DNA of 64,000 bases from Ignavibacteria bacterium (lineage in GTDB: Bacteria; Bacteroidota; Ignavibacteria; Ch128b): the NCBI GenBank assembly GCA_013177855.1, contig JABLYA010000001.1:1901573-1965572 (forward strand), written 5' to 3'. The notes beneath the pieces are model-generated. The model was not told the DNA's origin and did no database searches. It saw only the letters and a program-made list of their open reading frames with translations. The position numbers and the translations under genes are program-made. Of this stretch, positions 26,856-35,832 are shown piece after piece (within the stretch, counting starts at the first letter, position 1; every line of letters starts with the position of its first letter).

Positions 26856-28691
26856 ATGGAACAAAAAATTACTGTTTTTACTGAAGAAAACCACAAAAAT
26901 TCGGGAATTATTGCGGATTCTGTTGTATTTTGGACGTTCTCAGTTCCCGATCAAAAGCTGCTTTTTGTCTCTTCAAATATTGAGAAGTGGACAGGTTATA
27001 AATCAGAAGATTTCTATCTCAATCCGAAACTTTGGCTCAACTTGATACAAAATTATGAGACTACAACTCCATCAAGAAAAATTTCGGGTGATCAAATTGT
27101 TTTTGAGTCTCTTTATTCGATTAATTCAAAAAATTATGGAGAAGTAAAAGTCCAGGAAATATTAATTCCAATCTTAAATGAAAATGAAGAATTAATTCAA
27201 ATCCAAGCATATTTAAAAATGAGAAAATCACAAGAAAACTTAATCGAAATAAAAGACGAAATTTTTATTCCCTACTTCGAAGCAGAATATTCAAATTCTC
27301 AATTAAAAATTTTGAAAGCCTCCAGACAATTTTTTGATTTAACGGAGCTCAGACTTCAGAATTCAAATCAATCAAGTGAAGCTTTTCAAAAATTTTTAAA
27401 ACTACTTTTAGATAAAGTTTTTGACTTAAAGATTAACAATTATTCGAGATTCGAATATGAGCTAAATAATGATGATGGTGCAAGAATTTATCTTTTTGAC
27501 TTAAATCTTATTGAAAAAGATAATGAGAAAATAAAATTTACTGGCGCAGGGATTGACATAACAGAATTAAAATTAAACGAGCTACGATTACAAAAACTAA
27601 ATAACGATAAAAACAAACTATTAACTATAGTCTCACACGATCTGAAGGCACCATTTAATACAATTCTAAACTTCATCAATTTAATTAATGATGGCGTTGA
27701 AATTGACGAAGAGCAAAAGAAAGAATATTTAAAATACATTTATGATTCTGCTAAACAGCAAATAGAATTAATTCACGATCTTTTAGATTGGTCAAAAGTC
27801 GAAGCAGGATTACTCGAATTTTCTCCTAAGTGTTTAAAACTTCAATCAATTTTGAGCAACGTCATTTCAGGTTTTAGCGGGCAGATTTATCAGAAAGGAA
27901 TTCAAGTTATCTTAGATTTTGATAAAGAAACAAAAGTTTTCTTTGATAAGAATTATCTGAAAATTGTTTTATCAAACATTATTTCAAATGCTGTTAAGTT
28001 CTCTCATAGAAATGGTAAAATAATAATCTCCGCTAAAGAGGAGAAGAATTTTACAACCATTCAAATAGAGGATTTCGGAATTGGTTTTTCAGAAAGATAC
28101 TTAAGGCAGCTTACCGGCAATAGAAACTTTGACATTCAAATTGGAACAATGGGAGAAAAAGGAACTGGTTTCGGTTTGAGATTTTGTTATGATATAATTC
28201 AATCCAATCACGGTAAATTGATGATTGAAACTGAAAGTCAAAAGGGGACAAAAGTAATCATTAAACTTAGAAAACCTGCTGCTAAGGTAGTCTACTTTGA
28301 TGATGAGACAAAATTATTAGAGATAAAAAATCAAATAACAAAGTTTCAACCTGAAATTTATTTTTATCTCTGTAAGGATTTATTTGATCTATTAAATTTC
28401 GTACGGGATAATTCACCTGAATTTATAATTCTTAATTTTGATTTGATTAAATCCTTCCAGAAATCCTTTATTGAAAAAATCCTTATCGAAATAAATAAAA
28501 CAAGCAAATTAATCGTTCTTAGTTCTGAATTAAATGAAAACGAAGAATTAAATTTTGAGTTCAGAATTGACGCGGTAATTGATAGAAGCAGATCGAGATC
28601 ATTCATATTACAATTCCTCAAATTACTGAGCCAGCAAATTCAAAATGGTAAGGAAATAAAAGATATCAAGATTAAACACTTATCATTATGA
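26856..28691 (+). CDS. PAS-domain histidine kinase with C-terminal degenerate receiver domain
   Basis: 611 residues, no membrane helix. An N-terminal PAS-like domain (about 25-125, 'EKWTGYKSEDFYLNPKLW') and a second PAS-like region (about 140-235) precede HisKA with H261 in 'TIVSHDLKAP', then a HATPase with 'NIISNAVKFS', 'EDFGIGF' and 'GEKGTGFGLRF'. From about residue 480 a receiver-like domain follows. It keeps acidic residues ('VVYFDDE') but the phospho-acceptor Asp is replaced by N527 ('FIILNFDL'), and the conserved Lys-Pro near the end is gone. It therefore looks like a pseudo-receiver acting as a protein-interaction or regulatory module rather than a phosphate acceptor. Preceded by a 353-bp gap. 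It may control the polysaccharide cluster downstream. Confidence 0.85.
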   Translation: MEQKITVFTEENHKNSGIIADSVVFWTFSVPDQKLLFVSSNIEKWTGYKSEDFYLNPKLWLNLIQNYETTTPSRKISGDQIVFESLYSINSKNYGEVKVQEILIPILNENEELIQIQAYLKMRKSQENLIEIKDEIFIPYFEAEYSNSQLKILKASRQFFDLTELRLQNSNQSSEAFQKFLKLLLDKVFDLKINNYSRFEYELNNDDGARIYLFDLNLIEKDNEKIKFTGAGIDITELKLNELRLQKLNNDKNKLLTIVSHDLKAPFNTILNFINLINDGVEIDEEQKKEYLKYIYDSAKQQIELIHDLLDWSKVEAGLLEFSPKCLKLQSILSNVISGFSGQIYQKGIQVILDFDKETKVFFDKNYLKIVLSNIISNAVKFSHRNGKIIISAKEEKNFTTIQIEDFGIGFSERYLRQLTGNRNFDIQIGTMGEKGTGFGLRFCYDIIQSNHGKLMIETESQKGTKVIIKLRKPAAKVVYFDDETKLLEIKNQITKFQPEIYFYLCKDLFDLLNFVRDNSPEFIILNFDLIKSFQKSFIEKILIEINKTSKLIVLSSELNENEELNFEFRIDAVIDRSRSRSFILQFLKLLSQQIQNGKEIKDIKIKHLSL

Positions 28692-28736
28692 AACAATCTG
28701 GCTATAAATTTTCAGTAAAAAATTTGAAATTTTAAC

Positions 28737-28752
28737 TGGCATTCAATTTGAC
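28737..28752 (+). promoter_or_regulatory. Candidate sigma-54 promoter ahead of the polysaccharide cluster
   Basis: TGGCAT (28737-28742), 5 bases, then TTGAC (28748-28752). The consensus is TGGCAY-R-N4-TTGCW with the same 5-base spacing; the -24 box is exact, while the -12 box has TTGAC in place of TTGCW. A sigma-54 activator is encoded downstream at 34435. A second site with an exact TGGCAC but poorer ATGAC -12 box lies at 26760-26775. Confidence 0.35.
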
Positions 28753-28766
28753 AAAGATTTAATGTT

Positions 28767-29078
28767 ATGAAAAACTTAAACATACATAAATTGATAAAAG
28801 AATTAGAAACTAAAATCTTTGAAGCTTTAATCGAACTTGAATTGAAGTCTTCAAAGGTTTTAGACAGGAAAAATCAAGAGTGTCATATTATCACCCTTAA
28901 TAAACAAAAAATAAATCAACTAAGTAACTATTCCCTTCTAAGTTTTCCGCGCTCTCCTTTGTGCAGAAAAAATGCTGACGAAATAGAAGGTTCTCATTCG
29001 AGGACTTTCTATTTCAATACTGGTAAAAATCTTCTCTCTTTCCAAATTTTTGACTCACCTCTCTATCCTCTTAATTGA
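28767..29078 (+). CDS. Doubtful small ORF in a structured leader region
   Basis: 103 codons, no recognisable family, no Shine-Dalgarno before the ATG. The first half is Lys/Glu/Leu-rich and could be a helix; the second half is low in helix-formers, and its DNA contains the stem-loop at 28980-29015. It could be a real orphan peptide, but the position just after a candidate sigma-54 promoter and before the polysaccharide genes fits an untranslated leader equally well. I list it because nothing else explains the stretch. Confidence 0.2.
   Translation: MKNLNIHKLIKELETKIFEALIELELKSSKVLDRKNQECHIITLNKQKINQLSNYSLLSFPRSPLCRKNADEIEGSHSRTFYFNTGKNLLSFQIFDSPLYPLN
28980..29015. repeat. 9-bp inverted repeat
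   Basis: GAAATAGAA (28980-28988) and TTCTATTTC (29007-29015) are exact reverse complements with an 18-base loop. First of three hairpins in the leader before the glycosyltransferase at 29241. Confidence 0.5.
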
Positions 29079-29084
29079 GTTTTT

Positions 29085-29142
29085 GGGACATTAAGTCCCT
29101 AAACCCCGGAACTGCAGCCTTCTACTCCCTTCCGCTGCAGTT
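29085..29142 (+). terminator. Tandem hairpins, possible terminator or attenuator
   Basis: GGGAC (29085-29089) pairs with GTCCC (29095-29099) over ATTAA. Immediately after, GAACTGCAGC (29108-29117) pairs perfectly with GCTGCAGTTC (29133-29142) over a pyrimidine-rich 15-base loop. A short T-run (29151-29155) comes 9 bases later, so termination may be inefficient. The stems end about 100 bases before the ATG at 29241, a placement that suits attenuation. Confidence 0.5.
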
Positions 29143-29240
29143 CTCTTATCATTTTTCTCAATTTGGTTCAAATTATTTCCTTATTTTTCGATAATTTAGG
29201 GTAGAGTGTATCATTTTAAAATAGAAGATTTCAAATTTAG

Positions 29241-30443
29241 ATGGATTTAATTACTAAAATCGTTTTCTGTATTCTTTTCATTCCTTTCTCTGTGATTTTA
29301 TTTTATGAAATTATTCTATTTGCCTTAGCTTTATTCTTAGATGAGAAATCATCTCAATCTGAGAGGAAAAGAAAATTTTTAATTTTAATCCCAGCTTATC
29401 GAGAAGGGGAAATTTTAATTTATTCTTTAGATGCACTTGAAAAAATTATTTATCCCAAACATCTTTTCGATGTTGTACTGATAAATGATCAATGTGACGA
29501 TAGAGTTATTTCGAAATTGAGAAATAAAATTAAAGTTCTTGATGTTTTATTATCATCTCATTCAAAAGCTGAATCACTTAAAGAAGCAATTGAACTTGCA
29601 AATGGTTATAATTTTGTTGTAATTCTTGACGCAGATAATATTGTTCATCCTGACTTCTTAATTGAACTGAATAACTCAATAACGAAAAGCACAAAAGTCA
29701 TTCAAGGTTTGCGATTACCGAAAAACCTGAATTCGACTTTTGAAAAGATCGATGCAATAACAGACTATGTTTACAATCAACTTGATCGCCTGATTCCTTC
29801 AAAGTTAGGCTTATCAGGAACTTTAAGCGGTTCCGGTTTTGCAATTGAAACTAATCTATTTCGTGACTTAATACCATTGATTCAAACCAAAGGTGGATTT
29901 GATAAAATTCTTCAGTCGGAACTTTTACTTAGAAAAATTCCAGTTGAGATTTGCAGTAAAGCTATTATATATGATGAGAAGATAGGTTCATCAAAAAGTT
30001 ATTTAAAACAAAGAACCCGCTGGCTTTATTATCATTTCTATAATTCAATAAAATATGGCTTAAAATTGTTGGTTAAAGGGATTTTGAATTTCAAATTCGA
30101 TCAAATTCATATTGGATTAATAAGCCTCAGACCGCCATTGAATTTCATCTATTTCATATCTCTGATTTTAATAATTATTGGTTACTGGATTTGTTTACTT
30201 TGTTCAATTATCCTTTTTATTCTTTTGCTGATTTTTACACTAGTCCTTTCAAAAATATTGAAAGAAAACAAAGTCTTATCAGTCAAATTAATTTTATCAC
30301 TTCCATTAATATTTATTAACCAGATTTTTTCTGTGATTAAATTTCGAGAAGCAAAAACTGATTCATTAAAAACAGAGCATCACAAATCAAGGTCCATTGA
30401 AGAAATCTTACAAAGTCAAAAGTCAAAAAGGAGAGATGAGTAG
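29241..30443 (+). CDS. Membrane glycosyltransferase, GT2 family (processive type)
   Basis: 400 residues. An N-terminal membrane helix (about 4-32), a GT-A domain (about 45-270) and two or three C-terminal helices (about 300-375). The nucleotide-sugar site is visible as 'LINDQCDD' and the DxD-type 'VVILDADNIVHPDF'. The C-terminal 'QRTRWLYYHF' matches the Q-x-x-RW motif found in processive polymerases such as cellulose and hyaluronan synthases. It likely extends a polysaccharide at the inner membrane using a UDP- or GDP-sugar. It is the first gene of a cluster whose members overlap or nearly touch, with GT4, flippase, kinase and regulator genes following. The exact sugar is unknown. Confidence 0.88.
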   Translation: MDLITKIVFCILFIPFSVILFYEIILFALALFLDEKSSQSERKRKFLILIPAYREGEILIYSLDALEKIIYPKHLFDVVLINDQCDDRVISKLRNKIKVLDVLLSSHSKAESLKEAIELANGYNFVVILDADNIVHPDFLIELNNSITKSTKVIQGLRLPKNLNSTFEKIDAITDYVYNQLDRLIPSKLGLSGTLSGSGFAIETNLFRDLIPLIQTKGGFDKILQSELLLRKIPVEICSKAIIYDEKIGSSKSYLKQRTRWLYYHFYNSIKYGLKLLVKGILNFKFDQIHIGLISLRPPLNFIYFISLILIIIGYWICLLCSIILFILLLIFTLVLSKILKENKVLSVKLILSLPLIFINQIFSVIKFREAKTDSLKTEHHKSRSIEEILQSQKSKRRDE

Positions 30444-31566
30444 TTACAATATTTTATACATAATTAGACAGGCTGAATTTGGTGGCGGAGAAACTCACTT
30501 GAAGTATATTTTTGATTCAATTAGTAGGGTTCAATTCAAACCTGTTCTGGTTAGTTTAAGCTCGGGTTTTCTTAGTGAATATGTTCAATCAATAGGAATT
30601 AAGTTCTATCTTTTATCAAAAAAGAGAAAAGATTTTCTTTCAAATATTTTAAGAATCATAAAAATTATTCGAACTGAAAAAATAAATTTAATTCATGCTC
30701 ACGGAACTAAAGGCGCCGCTCTGGCTTTACTTCCCTCTATACTTACTGGGAAAAAATTAATTTATACCGTACACTCCTGGTCTTTTCATTCTGAAATGAA
30801 TTCGATTAAAAATTTTTTGCGAAAGTTGATCGAAAGAATTATTTGTGCTTTTGCTCATAAAGTAATTTTGGTTTCCCAGAGTGACTTTGAAAAAGGGGAC
30901 TTTGTAAATCCATCTAAAAAGCTGTTAATTAAAAATGGAGTGGATACTTTCGAATTTTATCCAGATAAAAATTATAAACTTCGTTCAGAACTTGGTTTTA
31001 GCGATAATGATTTTGTCATTGGTTACTTTGCTCGACTCACACATCAGAAGAACCCGTTTTTTGTGATTGACTTAATTCAAACACTAAATAAGAATGATTC
31101 TGATAGTGGAAAATCATATAAGCTTTTAATAATCGGTGATGGGGACTTAAAAGAAAAAATCATAGACGAAATAGAAAAAAGAAATTTGAACAGCGTTGTA
31201 AAAATTTTAGAACCTTCTTTTGAAATTAAAAAATATTTACATGCAATTGATTGTTATGTTCTACCATCTTTCTGGGAGGGAATGCCTTATGGCGTTTTAG
31301 AGGCAATGTCTTGCGAAATTCCAGTTGTTGTTTCGAATATTCAAGTTATGAATGAAATTATCGAAAATGGAGTAAATGGCTTTTGTGAAAATTTAAATGT
31401 TGAAAACTTTGCAAGAAGAATAATTGAACTTTCAAGAGACGATAAGCTTCGTTCGAAAATTGGTGCTAATGCCAGAAGAACAATTGAAAAAAATTTTAAT
31501 ATTGATTTACAGATTCAAGAGCTTTACAAAATTTATGAGAAATTGAAGATCAATGACCGAAATTAA
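30436..31566 (+). CDS. Glycosyltransferase, GT4 family (GT-B fold)
   Basis: 376 residues from the ATG at 30436, which has AAGGAG just upstream; it overlaps the previous stop by 8 bases. N-terminal Rossmann half begins 'NILYIIRQAEFGGGETHL', with the Gly-rich acceptor-side loop of GT4 enzymes and 'LIHAHGTKGAALAL'. The C-terminal half begins 'FVIGYFARLTHQKNP' and has the retaining-GT E-x7-E element in 'SFWEGMPYGVLEAMSCEIPV'. It is expected to add a sugar from an NDP donor to a lipid-linked oligosaccharide at the cytoplasmic face of the membrane. An alternative ATG at 30397 lies inside the previous gene and would add unconserved residues. Confidence 0.92.
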   Translation: MSSYNILYIIRQAEFGGGETHLKYIFDSISRVQFKPVLVSLSSGFLSEYVQSIGIKFYLLSKKRKDFLSNILRIIKIIRTEKINLIHAHGTKGAALALLPSILTGKKLIYTVHSWSFHSEMNSIKNFLRKLIERIICAFAHKVILVSQSDFEKGDFVNPSKKLLIKNGVDTFEFYPDKNYKLRSELGFSDNDFVIGYFARLTHQKNPFFVIDLIQTLNKNDSDSGKSYKLLIIGDGDLKEKIIDEIEKRNLNSVVKILEPSFEIKKYLHAIDCYVLPSFWEGMPYGVLEAMSCEIPVVVSNIQVMNEIIENGVNGFCENLNVENFARRIIELSRDDKLRSKIGANARRTIEKNFNIDLQIQELYKIYEKLKINDRN

Positions 31567-32938
31567 AAAATACTGGCTGCCAAATGGTGTTTACGCATTT
31601 CTGATTAACGCTGTCCTGTTTATTTCAGGGTTTGCAGGGTTTGTGTTGCTGGTGCGGTTTTATGATAAATCACAATTTGGTGCATGGGCATTATATCTTG
31701 CCGTGACTTCTTTTGCTGATGTTGCTCGAGCAGGCTTTGTTACAAATGCACTTGTAAGATATGCATCAACGCAGGAAACAAAAAGTGAATACTCAAAAGT
31801 TTTGAGTGCATCACTATTCCTGCACATTTTATTTACAATGATTTTAATGCTGCTTATTTACCTTATAGCGCCAATTGTTGGTAGAATCTGGTCAAGTTAT
31901 GAGTTTTACAAATTGTTGATGTACTACCCAATATATGCATTCTGTCAGATTCCATTTCTTTACTTTTCTGCAATAGAACAAGCAAATCTCTCATTTAGAA
32001 ATCAATATTACAGCAATTTGTTACGCAACACTCTTTTCATTGGGATGATAGCTTACATTGTGTTTTCAAAGTATAATTTTCCTGTTTATCATTTACCTTT
32101 CCTTCAATCTCTTGCTGTTATTATAGGTGGAGTTTATTTAATGATTGCAAATAGAAAGACTATACAGATCTCAAAAGAGATTGACTTGAAATGGCTTAAA
32201 AAATTAATCGATTTTGGGAAATATGTTTTCGGAAGCAATGTTGTTTCAATTCTTTTCACAAATATTGACCAAATTTTGCTTGGATATTTTTTCAATACAA
32301 AAGTTGTTGCCACATATAATACTGCAATGCGAATTGGAAATTTTTCAGATATCCCGATGACTTCGGTTGCGTCAGTTGTTTATCCAAAATCAGGACAAAG
32401 ATTTCAAATTGTTGGCAACAAAGGTTTAAGGCACTTGTATGAAAGGTCTGTCGGGTCAATTCTTGCATTTGTAATTCCTGCTTTGATTGTACTTGAAATC
32501 TTTGCTGAACCAATAGTAAAATTTATCGCAACCGATGCCTATTTAGATACAATTCCGGCGGTTTACATTATTCTGCTTTTCAGCTTGTTCAAACCTTTTA
32601 TAAAATATTTTGGGATTACAGTTGAATCGTTGGAGAAACCGCATTTCAATTTTAATTTAATGATAACTCTTTTATTGTTTAATTTGATTTTAGATTTGTT
32701 TTTAATACCAAAATATAGCCTTGTTGGAGCCGCCTTTGGCAGCTTGTTTTCACTTATAATAGGTATGATTATAAGTTTAGCGATATTAAAGAAATTACTT
32801 GATGTTAGAGTAAAAAGAATTTTTAAATATACATTCAGTTTTTATATTGAGGCGCTGGAGTTTATAATTTTCTTCAATGAGTATAAGGATTCTTTTGAAG
32901 AAAAAATTAAAAAAGAACACAGCGATGAAAACATTTGA
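31553..32938 (+). CDS. Polysaccharide flippase (Wzx / MATE-like, oligosaccharide export family)
   Basis: 461 residues with 12 or so membrane helices; begins 'YWLPNGVYAFLINAVLFISG' and 'VRFYDKSQFGAWALYLAVTS', characteristic of the polysaccharide-synthesis membrane protein family in the MOP superfamily. It likely flips lipid-linked repeat units to the periplasm. It overlaps the GT4 gene by 14 bases, and the following kinase gene starts 14 bases before its stop. That tight packing ties flippase and signalling genes into one transcript. No Wzy polymerase is obvious in the window, although the GT2 at 29241 could act processively instead. Confidence 0.88.
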   Translation: MTEIKKYWLPNGVYAFLINAVLFISGFAGFVLLVRFYDKSQFGAWALYLAVTSFADVARAGFVTNALVRYASTQETKSEYSKVLSASLFLHILFTMILMLLIYLIAPIVGRIWSSYEFYKLLMYYPIYAFCQIPFLYFSAIEQANLSFRNQYYSNLLRNTLFIGMIAYIVFSKYNFPVYHLPFLQSLAVIIGGVYLMIANRKTIQISKEIDLKWLKKLIDFGKYVFGSNVVSILFTNIDQILLGYFFNTKVVATYNTAMRIGNFSDIPMTSVASVVYPKSGQRFQIVGNKGLRHLYERSVGSILAFVIPALIVLEIFAEPIVKFIATDAYLDTIPAVYIILLFSLFKPFIKYFGITVESLEKPHFNFNLMITLLLFNLILDLFLIPKYSLVGAAFGSLFSLIIGMIISLAILKKLLDVRVKRIFKYTFSFYIEALEFIIFFNEYKDSFEEKIKKEHSDENI

Positions 32939-34061
32939 TTTAATAAAAATTCTAAACGAGGGAGTTAAAGATTACGATATGATTATTCTCACTGATAAGA
33001 CCGGAAAAATCGAACTCTACAATAAAGTTTTATCTCAATTATGTAATTCGGCGAATAAAGATGAGATTTTGCTTCAGGATGTTAAAATTGATCAGTTATT
33101 TAAACCTGATAAAGGTGAGTTTAATACTGTTTTTAATTCGCTGGAAGAAAGTGCACAGTATAATGGAGTTTTGAATTTTACATTGAGCTATAACCAGCAA
33201 ATTCCATTTGATGTGAAAGCTTACAAAGTAAACGGGGAGATAAATCAAAATTTTAGATATGTATTTCTCTTTAAGCTCAAAGAGATAACTGATATCGAAA
33301 AAGATCCACTTGAGCAAAAAAATTTCATTAAAGTTTTGGATAAATCTTCTTCATCAAAAGTCGATTTAATAACTTCTTATGAAGAACTAGAAAGATTGAA
33401 AGAGGATTTTCTATCAAGTGTTTCCCACGAATTAAGAACACCACTTGCTTCAATAATTGGTTTTGCTGAAACATTGAAAAATGATCCCGATTTACCAAGA
33501 GAAATTTACAAAGAATTTTTAGATATCATATTAAATGAAGGTAAAAGACTTGCCGCTACGATTAACGATTTGCTTGATGTATCTCAATTATATAGAGGAA
33601 ATGCATCTCTTCAATTAAAAAATGTTGAGTTACAACAGATTCTAACCCGTGCTTATGAACAGTTCAAACCACTGGCTGCTGGTATTGAGTTTGGAATTCA
33701 ATTACAGGAAAAACCAATTTTCATTCAAGCTGATGAAAACAAGCTGCAACAGGCAATAAACAATTTGATAAGTAACGCAATTAAATTCACCCCCAAAGGC
33801 GGAAAAGTGACAATCTCTCTTTACGAAACAAAAGATAATTACTTAGTTGAAGTCAGAGATACAGGTTATGGAATTCCAGAAAAAGATAAAGAAAAAATTT
33901 TTGACAGATTTTATCGAGTTGAAAGACCTGGTTTGGAAATACGAGGAGTGGGACTCGGTTTATCAATTACAAAAAAAATTCTGGACTTGCACGGTTACAA
34001 GCTCGAGTTTGAAAGTGAAATTAACAAAGGTTCAACATTCAAAATTTTAATCCCGAAGTGA
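32925..34061 (+). CDS. Cytoplasmic PAS-domain histidine kinase
   Basis: 378 residues from the ATG at 32925; an ATG at 32877 gives a basic, unconserved extension. A PAS-like domain (about 8-115, 'MIILTDKTGKIELYNKVLSQ') precedes HisKA with H168 in 'SSVSHELRTPLASIIGFAE' and a HATPase with 'NNLISNAIKFTP', 'RDTGYGIPEKD' and 'GVGLGLSITKKI'. There are no membrane helices, so it senses a cytoplasmic cue or another protein. It is followed directly by a receiver (2 bp gap) and an NtrC-type activator, the likely phospho-relay partners, and all sit between the flippase and a glycosyltransferase. It probably links envelope polysaccharide synthesis to that cue. Confidence 0.9.
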   Translation: MKTFDLIKILNEGVKDYDMIILTDKTGKIELYNKVLSQLCNSANKDEILLQDVKIDQLFKPDKGEFNTVFNSLEESAQYNGVLNFTLSYNQQIPFDVKAYKVNGEINQNFRYVFLFKLKEITDIEKDPLEQKNFIKVLDKSSSSKVDLITSYEELERLKEDFLSSVSHELRTPLASIIGFAETLKNDPDLPREIYKEFLDIILNEGKRLAATINDLLDVSQLYRGNASLQLKNVELQQILTRAYEQFKPLAAGIEFGIQLQEKPIFIQADENKLQQAINNLISNAIKFTPKGGKVTISLYETKDNYLVEVRDTGYGIPEKDKEKIFDRFYRVERPGLEIRGVGLGLSITKKILDLHGYKLEFESEINKGSTFKILIPK

Positions 34062-34063
34062 TT

Positions 34064-34438
34064 ATGAAAAAAACTGTTTTATTAGTTGAAGACGAGAAAC
34101 CAATTCAAGTTTTAATTACTCATCATCTTGGTAAACTCAATTACGATGTGGTTGTTAAAGAGACTGCTGAAGCTGCAATTGAGTATTTAAAGAAAAGTAA
34201 CGCTCTTCCAGATTTAATAATAACCGATGTACTTTTACCTGGAATGAATGGAATTAATTTTTGTCGTCTTGTAAAGACTGATCCAAAAACACTCGATATA
34301 CCAGTAATAATCTTATCATCTGTGGATTATGATTTTTACCGGCAGGGCGCTGAAGCTTCTAATGCGGATTATTTTATGACTAAACCTTTTCGAATTAAGG
34401 ATTTTATTAACATCATCAATAAAATAATAACGGTATGA
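34064..34438 (+). CDS. Single-domain response regulator (CheY-like receiver)
   Basis: 124 residues; one receiver domain and no output. All key residues are present: 'LLVEDEKP' acidic pocket, phospho-acceptor Asp in 'LIITDVLLPGMNG', 'VIILSS' switch Ser, and 'FMTKPF' Lys. The gene starts 2 bases after the kinase stop and its own stop overlaps the next gene's ATG by 4 bases (ATGA). It probably takes phosphate from the kinase at 32925 and either passes it on or binds a target such as the flippase or glycosyltransferases. An upstream GTG at 34058 is in frame but less likely. Confidence 0.88.
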   Translation: MKKTVLLVEDEKPIQVLITHHLGKLNYDVVVKETAEAAIEYLKKSNALPDLIITDVLLPGMNGINFCRLVKTDPKTLDIPVIILSSVDYDFYRQGAEASNADYFMTKPFRIKDFINIINKIITV

Positions 34439-35832
34439 TTATGGAAAAGAAATTAATTTTCTTAATTGATGATGAAGTTAATTTCACTCGTTTGATGGAA
34501 CATTGGATTAAAGAAAGATGGAACTACAGATTAAAAATATTTAACTCAACAACTGACTACTTGAACTATGAGGGCGAAGATCCGGATTTAATTCTTCTTG
34601 ACATTATGCTTCCAGGCGATTATAACGGCGTTGAATTGCTGAAAAAAATCAAATCGCAAAATTCTGATTTACCTGTGATTATGCTTTCAGCTCAAGGGAA
34701 TGTTGATGTTGCAGTTGAAACAATAAAACTTGGAGCTTTCGATTATTTCTCCAAACCAGTTGATTTACAAAAGCTCGAGATTTCAATTCGAAATGCAATT
34801 AAAAATTATGAATTACAAAAACGAGTGAAGTCATTATTAGAAGAGCAAGAAAAGATTTATAAGTTTGATAATATCATTGCTATTGACGATAAAATGCAAG
34901 AAGTTTTCAAATTGATGAAAAAAGTTTTGAATACAAATGTAAATGTTTTGATATATGGTGAAAGTGGAACTGGTAAAGAGTTGATCGCACGAGCAATACA
35001 CGCAAATAGTGATAGAAAAGACAAACCATTCGTCGTTGTTAACTGTGCATCAATTCCAAAGGATTTGCTTGAAAGTGAATTGTTTGGTCACGAAAAAGGT
35101 TCATTCACAGGCGCTTTTCAAAGAAAAATTGGGAAGTTTGAACTGGCTGATGGTGGAACAATCTTTTTAGACGAAATCGGTGAACTTGAATTGAGTCTTC
35201 AGGCTAAACTTCTAAGAGTAATTCAGGATAAAACTTTTGAAAGAGTTGGTGGAAACGAACCAATTACAACAACTGCTCGAATCATCTCGGCAACAAATAA
35301 AGACTTAAAAAAAGCTGTTGATGAAAAACTTTTTAGAGAAGATTTGTATTACCGACTTTCAACTTTCCCAATTCTTGTTCCTCCGCTTCGTGAAAGAAAA
35401 GGCGACATTGTAGTTCTTGCTGAACATTTTGTTAAGAAATTTTCTGAAGAAGCGAAAATTCAAACTCCATCAATTACAAAAGAAGTTATTGAAATTTTTC
35501 TAAGATATCCCTGGCCAGGAAATGTCCGTGAACTAGAAAATGTTTTGCAGCGAGCTGTTTTAATTTGTGATGATAATAAAATTAGAGTTAAAGACCTCCC
35601 ATTATCTCTTCAAGCTTATCTTCCTGAAGCATTGACTGGAGAAGTCTCCACAAAAATTGTCAGTGAAAGTCATGAAATTATTCCACTTGAAAAAATCAAA
35701 GAGAATGCTCTGAGACATGCTTTGAAAGTGACAAGGGGAAATATTCAGGAGGCTGCAAAAAGATTACAAATTGGAAGAGCAACAATTTATAGAATGATGA
35801 AGGAATACAACATTAAACCCGAAAAAGAATGA
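34435..35832 (+). CDS. NtrC-family sigma-54-dependent response regulator
   Basis: 465 residues (463 if the ATG at 34441 is used). Receiver domain (about 5-120) with 'LIDDEVNF' and phospho-acceptor in 'LILLDIMLPGD'. AAA+ sigma-54 activator domain (about 150-375) with Walker A 'GESGTGKE', the sigma-54-contact loop 'GSFTGA' (standard GAFTGA with A to S), and 'GGTIFLDEIGEL' Walker B. Fis-type HTH at the C-terminus ('GNIQEAAKRLQIGRATIYRMMKEY'). It activates transcription from -24/-12 promoters after phosphorylation. A candidate such promoter lies at 28737, ahead of this same cluster, so autogenous control is plausible. Its stop overlaps the next glycosyltransferase start by 4 bases. Confidence 0.95.
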   Translation: MIMEKKLIFLIDDEVNFTRLMEHWIKERWNYRLKIFNSTTDYLNYEGEDPDLILLDIMLPGDYNGVELLKKIKSQNSDLPVIMLSAQGNVDVAVETIKLGAFDYFSKPVDLQKLEISIRNAIKNYELQKRVKSLLEEQEKIYKFDNIIAIDDKMQEVFKLMKKVLNTNVNVLIYGESGTGKELIARAIHANSDRKDKPFVVVNCASIPKDLLESELFGHEKGSFTGAFQRKIGKFELADGGTIFLDEIGELELSLQAKLLRVIQDKTFERVGGNEPITTTARIISATNKDLKKAVDEKLFREDLYYRLSTFPILVPPLRERKGDIVVLAEHFVKKFSEEAKIQTPSITKEVIEIFLRYPWPGNVRELENVLQRAVLICDDNKIRVKDLPLSLQAYLPEALTGEVSTKIVSESHEIIPLEKIKENALRHALKVTRGNIQEAAKRLQIGRATIYRMMKEYNIKPEKE

